A stretch of DNA of 64,000 nucleotides from DASQFQ01 sp963722815 (GTDB lineage Bacteria > Actinomycetota > Thermoleophilia > Solirubrobacterales > Solirubrobacteraceae): positions 248,001 through 312,000 of the forward strand of contig CAVROM010000006.1 in NCBI GenBank assembly GCA_963722815.1, in the 5' to 3' direction. The position numbers and the translations under genes are program-made. Under the pieces are notes generated by a model. It searched no databases. It saw only the letters and a program-made list of their open reading frames with translations, and had not been told where the DNA came from. Each line of letters opens with the position of its first letter. Position 1 is the stretch's first letter. Positions 1 to 7,172 of the stretch are shown here, one piece after another.

Positions 1-914
1 TCCGGGTCCAGGGTTTGTCCGTAGCTGCGCAGGAACAGCGCGTCGAGGCTGGGGGGCGTGACCGTGAGGGTGTGGATACCCGCCGCGTGGAGTCGCCCGA
101 TGACGGCGTCGAGATGGTCGGCGTCGATGGTGAACCGCGAGTCGGTGAGCCCGTCGAGCCGCTCGCTCTGATGGTCGGCGACCCCGTCGGCGTCGGCCAG
201 TCCGCCGGGTTCGGCAACGGTCACGACGTGCACGGCGGTCCGGGTGTGCCGGCGTAGGTCGGCGAGGGTGCCGCTGGCGACGGTACGGCCCCGGCGGATG
301 ATGCTCACCCGGTCGGCCAGTGCCTCCACCTCGCTCATGATGTGACTGGACAGCAGGACGGTCACCCCGTCCGCGCGCCGGTCGCGGACGCACTGCTGGA
401 AGGCCTGCTCCATGAGCGGGTCGAGACCCGAGGTCGGCTCGTCGAGCACCAACAGGTCCGCGTCAGCGGCCAGCGCGGAGATCAGGGCCACCTTCTGCCG
501 GTTGCCCTTGGAGTAGTCGCGGACGCGCTTGGTGGGGTCGAGGTCGAACCGCTCGACGAGGTCCGCGCGACGCCGCTCGTCGACGCCGCCTTGGGTGGCG
601 CCCAAGACGTCGAGGCACTGGCCCCCTGTCAGCGCCGGCCAGAGGGCGACGTCGCCGGCGACATACGCCAGCCGGCGGTGCAGGCGGGGTGCGTCGTGCC
701 AGGGGTCGCCGCCGAACAGTTCGGCGTGGCCTGAGGTGGCCCTCATGAGCCCGAGCAGAACCCGGATCGTCGTGGACTTGCCGGAGCCGTTGGGCCCGAG
801 GAACCCGTGCACGTCACCCGGACGCACGGTGAGGTCGAGGTCGTCGAGGGCCCGGACGTTGCCGAAGACCTTGGTGAGTCCCTCGGTGCGGATCACGGGG
901 TCGATATCGGTCAT
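1..914 (-). CDS. ABC transporter ATP-binding protein, partial at 3' end
   Basis: This is the nucleotide-binding subunit of an ABC transporter, cut by the left window edge. It reads MTDIDPVIRTEGLTKVFG and has Walker A (GPNGSGKST), a degenerate signature (YSKGNRQK) and Walker B (LLVLDEPTSGLDP). The layout matches the CcmA/DrrA-type exporter ATPases of actinobacteria, which pair with a separate permease; that gene would lie outside the window. The ATG overlaps the TGA of the upstream TetR gene (ATGA), so the two are probably translationally coupled. The link to a TetR regulator suggests a drug or toxic-compound exporter, which is inference. Confidence 0.93.
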   Translation of the reverse strand, partial: MTDIDPVIRTEGLTKVFGNVRALDDLDLTVRPGDVHGFLGPNGSGKSTTIRVLLGLMRATSGHAELFGGDPWHDAPRLHRRLAYVAGDVALWPALTGGQCLDVLGATQGGVDERRRADLVERFDLDPTKRVRDYSKGNRQKVALISALAADADLLVLDEPTSGLDPLMEQAFQQCVRDRRADGVTVLLSSHIMSEVEALADRVSIIRRGRTVASGTLADLRRHTRTAVHVVTVAEPGGLADADGVADHQSERLDGLTDSRFTIDADHLDAVIGRLHAAGIHTLTVTPPSLDALFLRSYGQTLDP

Positions 915-1555
915 GGCAGCGACTCCTTCGCAGAGGTCGTGAACGCGCCCCCGGTGTAGACGGCGGTGACGTCCCTGGCCCACCGGTCGAGACCGGCGGG
1001 CGTGAGCGGGTCGTCGCCGATGGCGGTGGCGATCTGGTTTCGCAGCAGGATCACGGCGAGGTCGTTGACCAGCAGAAACGCCGCACGGACGGCCGGATCC
1101 TCGGTGGGTGCGGCGGCCCCCAGCTCGACCATCGCGTCCAGCAGTCGTCGAGTGGCGGCGTACCAACGGCCGAAGAGCGCTGCCCCGGCCGGGTCGTTGG
1201 TGAGGAGAAGTCGGCGAAGGTACGCCGGCAGCGGCGATCCGTGTGGGAATGCCCGGGCGAACGCCTCGGCCATCGAAGTGGTGGCCTCGCCGCTGGCGAG
1301 CAACTCGGCGAGGTCCTGCCCGCCGAGCTCGGCGAAGATCGCGTCGAAGGACCCGGCCGCGTGGGCGTCCACGGCGGCCCGCAGGCCGTCCTTGCTTCCG
1401 AAGTGGTGGAGCACCAGGCCCGGCGACACCCCCGCGGCGGTGGCGATCGCGCGCACCGTCACCGCATCGTGCCCGCGCTCAGCGAACAAGCGCAGCGCGG
1501 CGTTGCGGATGTTTGCCCGGGCAGTGAGGTCCCGATCGTCCGTGGTTGAACTCAT
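911..1555 (-). CDS. TetR family transcriptional regulator
   Basis: This is a 214-residue TetR-type repressor. The N-terminal helix-turn-helix follows the family pattern (NAALRLFAERGHDAVTVRAI, then GVSPGLVLHHFGSKDGL). The C-terminal ligand-binding half is not recognisable in detail. I chose the ATG at 1555 (MSSTTDDRDL) because it puts the DNA-binding domain at the usual distance from the N-terminus; longer readings run into unlikely Arg/Ser-rich sequence. The gene overlaps the ABC ATPase by 4 bp and very likely regulates that operon. A partly palindromic site lies 11 bp upstream of the start and is a candidate self-operator. Confidence 0.9.
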   Translation of the reverse strand: MSSTTDDRDLTARANIRNAALRLFAERGHDAVTVRAIATAAGVSPGLVLHHFGSKDGLRAAVDAHAAGSFDAIFAELGGQDLAELLASGEATTSMAEAFARAFPHGSPLPAYLRRLLLTNDPAGAALFGRWYAATRRLLDAMVELGAAAPTEDPAVRAAFLLVNDLAVILLRNQIATAIGDDPLTPAGLDRWARDVTAVYTGGAFTTSAKESLP

Positions 1556-1565
1556 GTTCAAGAGA

Positions 1566-1581
1566 CTAAACAGTTGTTCAG
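1566..1581. promoter_or_regulatory. Candidate TetR operator (autoregulation)
   Basis: The minus strand reads CTGAACAACTGTTTAG, an imperfect inverted repeat with one mismatch between the 7-bp arms and a 2-bp centre. It lies just upstream of the TetR/ABC operon start, where TetR proteins commonly bind. The symmetry is seen; its function is inferred. Confidence 0.5.
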
Positions 1582-1700
1582 CGCAGCGCAAGTGGATCGA
1601 CTGAGCCGGCCCTCGACCGAGCCTCCTCTCGGTCCCGCACGGGATCGGCCTCCGGCAGCGCGCGTGCGCGGGTCTCGAGTCGAAGCCCCGCGACGTCCGG

Positions 1701-2255
1701 TCAGCGATCGCTCCCCGGACCGCCTGCGTGAGGTCTGGCGCTGTTCGCGCTTGCGGGGTCGCCCCGAACGCCGACTGGTCGTTGTTGCTCTCCGCGGAAT
1801 CGGCGCTGGAGGTTGTCCATGGTTTCGCGCGCGGTGCGCGCGATCGCCGCCCTGACGAGCGTTCGGTCGAGCACGCCTCGCCACCCTGCGCGGGGCGGGT
1901 ACTCGATGGTGATGCGATAGGCGAGGTGGCCGCCGGCGTCGTCGAAGTGGCGCCAGTGTCGAGCCGCCGGGATGCCGCGCTGCTCGCTCGTGTACTCAAC
2001 CACTCGGCAGGGCTCGCGGCGGGCGAGCGTCATGTCGAGCTCGACGTCACGGCCGAGCATGCGCAGCGTAAGGCGTGCCCGGTCGCCGCGGTCGCGCCAG
2101 CGCGACGCGGGGTCGAGGCGAACGAAGCGCGGCCAGTACTCGGGCCAGTTGGCGGGCTCGGTGATGTAGTCGAAGCCCTCGCGGACGGAGACCTCGAACC
2201 GACGTTCCACTTCGATCCGGATGAAAGAGCCGGCCGTCTTCTTGCGCGCGAGCAT
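1701..2255 (-). CDS. SRPBCC superfamily protein (polyketide cyclase/START-like)
   Basis: The roughly 184-residue product has an SRPBCC-type opening (IEVERRFEVSVREGFDYITE, then PANWPEYWP) and a run of alternating strands as in coenzyme Q-binding or polyketide-cyclase-like proteins. These form a hydrophobic ligand cavity; the ligand cannot be told from sequence. I prefer the ATG at 2255 because GAAGGACG lies just upstream, although an ATG at 2297 is possible. The last 30 or so residues are Arg/Pro-rich and may be non-structured. The gene stands alone, upstream of the TetR gene on the same strand. Confidence 0.7.
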   Translation of the reverse strand: MLARKKTAGSFIRIEVERRFEVSVREGFDYITEPANWPEYWPRFVRLDPASRWRDRGDRARLTLRMLGRDVELDMTLARREPCRVVEYTSEQRGIPAARHWRHFDDAGGHLAYRITIEYPPRAGWRGVLDRTLVRAAIARTARETMDNLQRRFRGEQQRPVGVRGDPASANSARPHAGGPGSDR

Positions 2256-2599
2256 CACGTCGCGTCCTTCGTCGAGGAACGGACACGGCGGACCCACGCG
2301 TCCACTTGGTAGGCAATGCCTGCCCAGCCGGTCCCGAGGGGCATGTCGTCCGAATGCCGTCGAACAGCTCGCAAGGGTCTCATGGCAGCGCTCTGGCCCC
2401 CGAAGGGGGCGGGTCAGAGCGGACGATCACGGTGCGTCGCTGTTCTTGAGCGCGTCGTGCCGATCCAGCGCTCCCGGGAACCCCGCCTTGTCGTCCTCCG
2501 CGGTCGGAGCGGGCGACGGCGGCGTGGAGCTCCTCGGGCGTCGCGGTGACAGATCGCGAACAGATTCATCTGGTCTCCTTGTGTTGTCCGATCCGGCGC
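2256..2599. other. Intergenic, no gene seen
   Basis: About 340 bp between the SRPBCC gene and the secreted propeller gene. Reading frames here are short and without coding character. I saw no clear terminator hairpin or RNA gene. Confidence 0.5.
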
Positions 2600-3643
2600 T
2601 CAGAAGGGGGAACTGTCGGGCGCGCGACCTACGCCGTCGATCCGCAGCACCTTGCCGGTGAGCGTGACGACGAAGGCCGTGTCGTCGACGAACTCGAGCG
2701 ATGTCGGCCGGTCCAGACCATCGACGACCGACGTGAAGCTGCCGCCCCTCTCGACGCGCAGGAGCCTTCCGCTGTCCGGCGCGGCTGGCTTGCCCTCGTT
2801 CTCCGGGGTCGGCGGCAGATCCCAGACGCCCTGTGAGAGGGCGTACAGCTCCCGTCTACGGCCGAACTCGACGTCGACGATCAGGCTTGCCCCCGAGGCG
2901 ACCTCCGTGGCGGGCGACTTGGACGTGAAGCGGGCGACCTTGCCGTTCTCTGGGAGATGCGGAATGGGGCCGGCCTCGCCCATGACGATCTTGCGGCCGC
3001 GGACCGCCAGGCCCGTGGGGACCACGTTCCCGAACGCGGCCAGTTCGCGGATATCGCCGTGCCGGGAGACGCGCAGCACACGGTTGTGGTGGCCGTCGGT
3101 GACGAGCAAGCCGCCACGGAACTTCTGCAACGCGTACTGGACGCCGCTGGGCACGAAGAAGTCTGTCGCGGGCGGATGCGCGATCGACCAGGCGCCGAGA
3201 TCGGCGATCACGGTCGCGCTGCCGTCCTTCTCGATCCGGTAGATGCCGTTGACGACCTGGGGCTGGCCGAACGCGGGGCCGACGAGCGTCACGAGCACGT
3301 ACGCGGTGTCACCTACGAAGGCGACATCGATCGCTCCGCCGATGCCCACGTCGGGAATCGCCGGGGGCAGGCCGCTCGCCTTCGTCGTGGTAGCACCCGT
3401 CTTGGGATCCACCCGCAAGACGCGGCCGCCCGGGCCGTCGGTCACGTACAGCGCCTTGTCAGGGCCGATCGTGCTGCCCGAGCCGCAGCCGCCCACACAG
3501 CCTGGCGCGGCGAAGGTAGTCAGCTCGCGGACGACCGGCCGCGTCTCGGGCTTGCGGGCGTCCGCCGCGGCCGGCATGGCGATGACCGCCGTCGCGACGG
3601 CCACCACCATGATGAGCGTTCGCGTGGGCGGCTTCGCGCTCAT
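2600..3643 (-). CDS. Secreted ScyD/ScyE-like beta-propeller protein
   Basis: This 347-residue protein starts with a signal peptide (MSAKPPTRTLIMVVAVATAV, then IAMPAAADA) and is probably exported. The rest has repeated propeller blades of the NHL/ScyD kind, such as YVTDGPGGRVLRVDPKTG and LLVTDGHHNRVLRVS. ScyD/E proteins were named in cyanobacterial scytonemin clusters, but the family is widespread and mostly of unknown function. The ATG overlaps the TGA of the upstream methyltransferase (ATGA), so they form a coupled two-gene operon. That operon is controlled from the 4717-4827 region, which carries two palindromes. Confidence 0.85.
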   Translation of the reverse strand: MSAKPPTRTLIMVVAVATAVIAMPAAADARKPETRPVVRELTTFAAPGCVGGCGSGSTIGPDKALYVTDGPGGRVLRVDPKTGATTTKASGLPPAIPDVGIGGAIDVAFVGDTAYVLVTLVGPAFGQPQVVNGIYRIEKDGSATVIADLGAWSIAHPPATDFFVPSGVQYALQKFRGGLLVTDGHHNRVLRVSRHGDIRELAAFGNVVPTGLAVRGRKIVMGEAGPIPHLPENGKVARFTSKSPATEVASGASLIVDVEFGRRRELYALSQGVWDLPPTPENEGKPAAPDSGRLLRVERGGSFTSVVDGLDRPTSLEFVDDTAFVVTLTGKVLRIDGVGRAPDSSPF

Positions 3644-4716
3644 GGCCGGGCCTCGAGCACGAGGTTGAACGGGGTCTCGGTGGCGCGCCGGAAGCGCGTG
3701 AACCCGCCCGCGGTGACGACGTCGCGCAGGCGCGCCTCGCCGGCCTGCGCCCCGAGCGCCAGGCCGACGTCCTGGGATAGCGACGCCGGTGTGCACAGGA
3801 GGGTCGAGAATCCGTAGTAGGCGCGGCCAATCGGGTTGAGGTTGTCCTCGACGCGGTCGCCGGCGGCGGGTTCGACGATCATCCACGTGCCGTCGGGCGC
3901 GAGCGTGTCGAGCACGTGCCGGGCCGCGCCGACGGGGTCGCCCATGTCGTGCAGGCAGTCGAACATGGTGACGAGGTCGTAGTCCTCGCCGCTGTAGGCG
4001 GAGGCGGGCTCCACCTCGAAGCGGATGCGATCGTCCACGCCGGCCTGCTCGGCGCGGCGGCGCGCGGTCTCGATCGACGCGGCGTGGTAGTCGGAGCTCA
4101 CGAACGTCGAGTTGGGAAACGCCTGGGCCATGAGGATCGTCGAGGCGCCGTGGCCGCAGCCGACGTCGGCGACCCGCGCACCCTGCTGGAGCTTTCCGAC
4201 GACGCCGTCGAGCGCGGGCAACCACGAGTCGACGAGGTTGGCGTTGTACCCCGGGCGGAAGAACCGCTCGCAGCCGTCGTGGACGTGCTCGTTGTGCTCG
4301 TGCCAGCCGAGGCCTGCCCCGGTGCGGGCGGCGTCGGTGATCCGCGGCGAGTCCAGCACCGAGCCGAGCGCGTTCTCAAACAGCCCGGGCAGATACGCCG
4401 GGCTGTCCTCGTCGCAGAACGCGACCGCTTGTTCAGGCGCCAGGCTGTAGGCGCCCTCGCTCGGGTGGTAGGTGACAAAGCCGCCCGCTGCCTGGGCATT
4501 GAGCCACTCGCGCACGTAGCGCTCGGCCGTACCGGTGCGCGCCGCCACCTCGGCAGAGGTAAGCGGCCCGGCGCCCGTGAGCGCGCGGTACAGGCCCAGG
4601 CGATCGCCCATCACGACCAGCGCCGCGTTGAGCGTTGCGCCGACCTCCTCGACGGCCCGGAGCACGAACCGCTCGAGCTTGCCGGCGTCAACCGGCCCTT
4701 GCTGGATAGTCGTCAT
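3640..4716 (-). CDS. SAM-dependent methyltransferase, Rv2258c-like
   Basis: This 358-residue class I methyltransferase has an N-terminal winged-helix segment (residues 20-95: TSAEVAARTGTAERYVREWL). The Rossmann SAM-binding motif follows (VADVGCGHGAS, residues 182-192), then an acidic loop and YDLVTMFDCLHDMGDP at the motif IV position. The architecture matches the Rv2258c-type methyltransferases of actinobacteria; the methyl acceptor is unknown. The gene is first in an operon with the secreted propeller gene. It is divergent from a TetR regulator across an intergenic region containing two near-identical operators, so it is very likely TetR-controlled. Confidence 0.88.
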   Translation of the reverse strand: MTTIQQGPVDAGKLERFVLRAVEEVGATLNAALVVMGDRLGLYRALTGAGPLTSAEVAARTGTAERYVREWLNAQAAGGFVTYHPSEGAYSLAPEQAVAFCDEDSPAYLPGLFENALGSVLDSPRITDAARTGAGLGWHEHNEHVHDGCERFFRPGYNANLVDSWLPALDGVVGKLQQGARVADVGCGHGASTILMAQAFPNSTFVSSDYHAASIETARRRAEQAGVDDRIRFEVEPASAYSGEDYDLVTMFDCLHDMGDPVGAARHVLDTLAPDGTWMIVEPAAGDRVEDNLNPIGRAYYGFSTLLCTPASLSQDVGLALGAQAGEARLRDVVTAGGFTRFRRATETPFNLVLEARP

Positions 4717-4751
4717 CTGTAATCCCTTGTCTTGAACCTGCCGGGCTAGTT

Positions 4752-4769
4752 AGTACGACCGGTCGCACT
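4752..4769. promoter_or_regulatory. Palindromic operator 1 (TetR-type)
   Basis: AGTACGACCGGTCGCACT is an 18-bp inverted repeat with a single mismatch. It lies in the divergent region between the methyltransferase and the TetR gene. The copy 27 bp away shares the left half AGTACGACCG, which strongly suggests a regulator site. Confidence 0.7.
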
Positions 4770-4778
4770 CAGGTAGAT

Positions 4779-4796
4779 AGTACGACCGCTCGTGCT
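4779..4796. promoter_or_regulatory. Palindromic operator 2 (TetR-type)
   Basis: AGTACGACCGCTCGTGCT is a second copy of the operator at 4752-4769. Its outer 7-bp arms are symmetric with one mismatch. The spacing of 27 bp between starts, about 2.5 helical turns, is compatible with two dimers binding. The likely ligand is the adjacent TetR protein. Confidence 0.7.
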
Positions 4797-4827
4797 AACT
4801 TGTCAAGCGTTGATTGGCCGATGAGCC

Positions 4828-5472
4828 GTGGCGACTGAACCCACCCGCAAGCGACGGACCCGGTCCGACGGCGAGCGCAGCTACCGCGCGATCCTCGACG
4901 CCGCCGCCCGGCTCGCCACCCTCGAAGGGCTCGACGGCCTCTCTGTCGCCCGCGTGGCCAACGAGATCGGGATGAGCAAAAGCGGCCTCTTCTCCCACTT
5001 TGCCTCCAAGCAGGACCTGCAGCTCGCGACCATCGAGACCGCCGAGGCGATCTACACCGCCGAGGTCATCGAGCCCGCCATGCACGTCCCGGAGGGCGTC
5101 GCACGCCTCGAGCAGTTGTGCGAGCGCTACCTGTCCTACGTCGAACGCGGCGTGTTCCCCGGCGGCTGCTTCTTTGCCTCCACCGCTGCCGAGTGGGACA
5201 CCCGCGCCGGGCCGATCCGAGATCGCGTCCGCGCGGTGCTCGCCGGCTGGGACGAACTGCTCGAAGCCAACATCCGCGCCGCTCAACGGAGCGGAGACCT
5301 TGCGCAAGACGCCGACATCGGTCAGCTGATCTTCGAGATCAACGCCCTGCTCCACGAGGCCAACGGCCACTACCTGCTGTTCGGCGACAGCGCCGCGCTC
5401 AACCGATCACACACGGCAATCGCCGACCGACTCGCGCGCACAGGGGCTAACCGACTCGAGCCCACCCCGTGA
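4828..5472 (+). CDS. TetR family transcriptional regulator
   Basis: This 214-residue regulator has a clear TetR helix-turn-helix (ILDAAARLATLEGLDGLSVA, then EIGMSKSGLFSHFASKQDLQ). The C-terminal half (VFPGGCFFASTAAEWDTRAG) resembles the TetR_C_6/YcdC-like effector domain. The start is a GTG at 4828; the nearby ATG at 4821 is out of frame and gives only a five-codon peptide. The gene is divergent from the methyltransferase/propeller operon with two matching palindromes between them, so it probably represses both itself and that operon. Confidence 0.92.
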   Translation: MATEPTRKRRTRSDGERSYRAILDAAARLATLEGLDGLSVARVANEIGMSKSGLFSHFASKQDLQLATIETAEAIYTAEVIEPAMHVPEGVARLEQLCERYLSYVERGVFPGGCFFASTAAEWDTRAGPIRDRVRAVLAGWDELLEANIRAAQRSGDLAQDADIGQLIFEINALLHEANGHYLLFGDSAALNRSHTAIADRLARTGANRLEPTP

Positions 5473-5620
5473 GTGGCCTCGACGGGGTGCGGCTCCGGCT
5501 TGCGCCGGGAAGTGTCGCGGCCGAACGACCGCGGCCGGCCCGAACTCCGGGGCATACGACGGGGAGCCGGGATCGCCAGCGCTCACATGCGGCCCGTTGC
5601 CGCTGCGGCCTTCCGGGTGA

Positions 5621-5669
5621 TGGCGAGACCCGGACTCGAACCGGGGACACCACGATTTTCAGTCGTGGA
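5621..5669 (-). tRNA. tRNA-Phe-like 3' fragment (anticodon GAA), not intact
   Basis: On the minus strand there is a 6-bp anticodon stem (CCACGA/TCGTGG) enclosing CTGAAAA, giving anticodon GAA. It is followed by a T-arm with a 5-bp stem (CCCGG/CCGGG) around TTCGAGT, and an acceptor 3' strand TCTCGCC plus A. The matching acceptor 5' strand (GGCGAGA) and a normal D-arm are absent from the expected positions. Only the 3' half of a tRNA is present, as left at attachment sites of integrated elements. CCA is not encoded. It is not a functional tRNA gene as it stands. Confidence 0.6.
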
Positions 5670-5900
5670 CCGAGACCCTTCTAACTGCGTTGAACGTCCT
5701 GCAATCCTGCGGGTTCGCGTCGTCACGGACCGACCAGGCGATGTCCGCAATTTCCATTCTTTTCTCGCGGATTCAGGCACCGAAACGCACCTCGGTGCCT
5801 AAACGCCTGTACGGACCGACGAAGGTCCGACGGCACCCCTGTTTGGTGCACAGAACGTGGTTCCGATACGGTCGGATGGTAGACCGAGTCCACGGTCCTG

Positions 5901-6400
5901 AGGACGCCGAACAGGGGGCTCGCGGCGGAGCAGGCGGCCCTCAGGCGCGTGGCCACGCTGGTGGCACGCGCCACGGCGTCCGGAAGGTGTTCAGCGCGGT
6001 CGCGGGGGACGTCGGCGGAGTCGTCCCCGACGCCGACTTCGCAACGGTCGCCCGCTACGACGGCGATGCGGTCGTGGGCGGCTGGACGCGGACGGGCGAC
6101 GACGTTCTCGGCCGGCGCTCAAGGCTCGGCGGGCTCAACGTGAGCGGTCGTCTTCGAGCGCAAGGCCTGGTTTCGGATCAAGCACTGGCGGCGGAAGACA
6201 CCACTCCGCTCACGGCGGCTGCTCGCGCGACGGGCATCCGCTCCTCGGTCGGCGCGCCGATCAGCGTCGAGAGGCGCCTGTGGGGCGTGATGATCGTGGC
6301 CTCCACGCGCGAAGACGGGCTGCCCGAGGGGATCGAGGAGGCCTGGCCGTGTCCACGGAGCTCGTCGCGGCAGCCATCGCCAACGGCGGCTCGCAGTGCC
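5901..6400 (+). pseudogene. Decayed GAF-domain sensor gene
   Basis: Pieces of a GAF domain as found in actinobacterial histidine kinases run through three frames. They are EQAALRRVATLVARA, then VFSAVAGDVGGVVPDADFAT with VARYDGDAV and SSVGAPISVERRLWGVMIVA, and finally STELVAAAIAN in another frame. No in-frame start precedes it and no kinase domain follows. It is a remnant of a larger signal-transduction gene, disrupted by at least two frameshifts. Confidence 0.6.
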
Positions 6401-6464
6401 GGGGGAGCGGTGGATGCCTGCTGGCTGATCGCGATCCTGATGGATCCCGCACGCGCGTCTGGGC

Positions 6465-6947
6465 TCACTGCACGAAATACGCAGCATCGAGCTTCGCCTT
6501 GTCGGTGGGCTCCAGCTTGACGTCCCGCGGGGCTTTGCCCTGGGCGTCCTTATAGATCATGATGTTGCCGGCCGAGCCTTTGTTGTCCTGTGTCGTGTTT
6601 CCGGCAGCATGAACGATCTCGTGAGCGAGACAGTAATCGAAATCACGCGTCATTCCGTTCACGTCGATCCAGATGGTCGGGCCGGTGAAGACGGTCTGGT
6701 CGGGGAAGAGCACCGAGATCAGGTTCCACGCGATGAAACTCATTTGGTGCTTCGCATCGAGCATCGTCTCGGCAAGTCTCGGGTTCTGCTTGAAGATCTC
6801 GAGCCAGTTGATGAACTCGCAGAAAATGACGAGGAGCCTTTCCTTCTTCGGCCGATACCGACCCTCCTCAATCTTCTGATGCAGCTGCTTCCGGAACTCA
6901 ATTTCCGACGGGCGAATCTCCCGCATCAGGTCGATGTCGAGCTGCAT
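6465..6947 (-). CDS. HExxH putative metallopeptidase-like protein
   Basis: This 160-residue protein carries CLAHEIVHAAG (HEIVH at residues 109-113), the zinc-binding and catalytic motif of many metallopeptidases. No signal peptide or membrane segment is seen, and the third zinc ligand is not obvious. I do not recognise the family. Codon use is clearly less GC-rich than the neighbours (for example many ATG/AAA/ATC-rich stretches), suggesting acquisition from elsewhere. It lies beside a decayed GAF gene and a tRNA fragment, in what looks like an accessory junction. Confidence 0.6.
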   Translation of the reverse strand: MQLDIDLMREIRPSEIEFRKQLHQKIEEGRYRPKKERLLVIFCEFINWLEIFKQNPRLAETMLDAKHQMSFIAWNLISVLFPDQTVFTGPTIWIDVNGMTRDFDYCLAHEIVHAAGNTTQDNKGSAGNIMIYKDAQGKAPRDVKLEPTDKAKLDAAYFVQ

Positions 6948-7172
6948 GTTTGCCAGATGGACTCCGTGACCAGCGAGTCGCAGGGTCAGGCGAGCGCGGG
7001 CGTCGCGTGGGAGTCACGGCTTGGCCAGGTGCGGTGGACGTCAGCGCCTGCGTTGGCCCGGACCTCCGTGCGTGCGCGTCGGGCCTGTTAGCAGCAGTAC
7101 CGCCCGATTTGACTCCGCCCACTCCCGCTCATACCGTGCTCGCAGCGTCCTCACGTCCGAGGGAGGGGAACC

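Noticed and set aside
2600..4225. A 541-codon minus-strand frame
   Set aside because: The true gene starts at 3643 with a signal peptide; the earlier part overlaps the methyltransferase in a wrong frame.
5621..5700. A complete tRNA-Phe gene
   Set aside because: No acceptor 5' strand matching GGCGAGA and no D-arm could be found upstream on the minus strand, so only a 3' fragment is reported.
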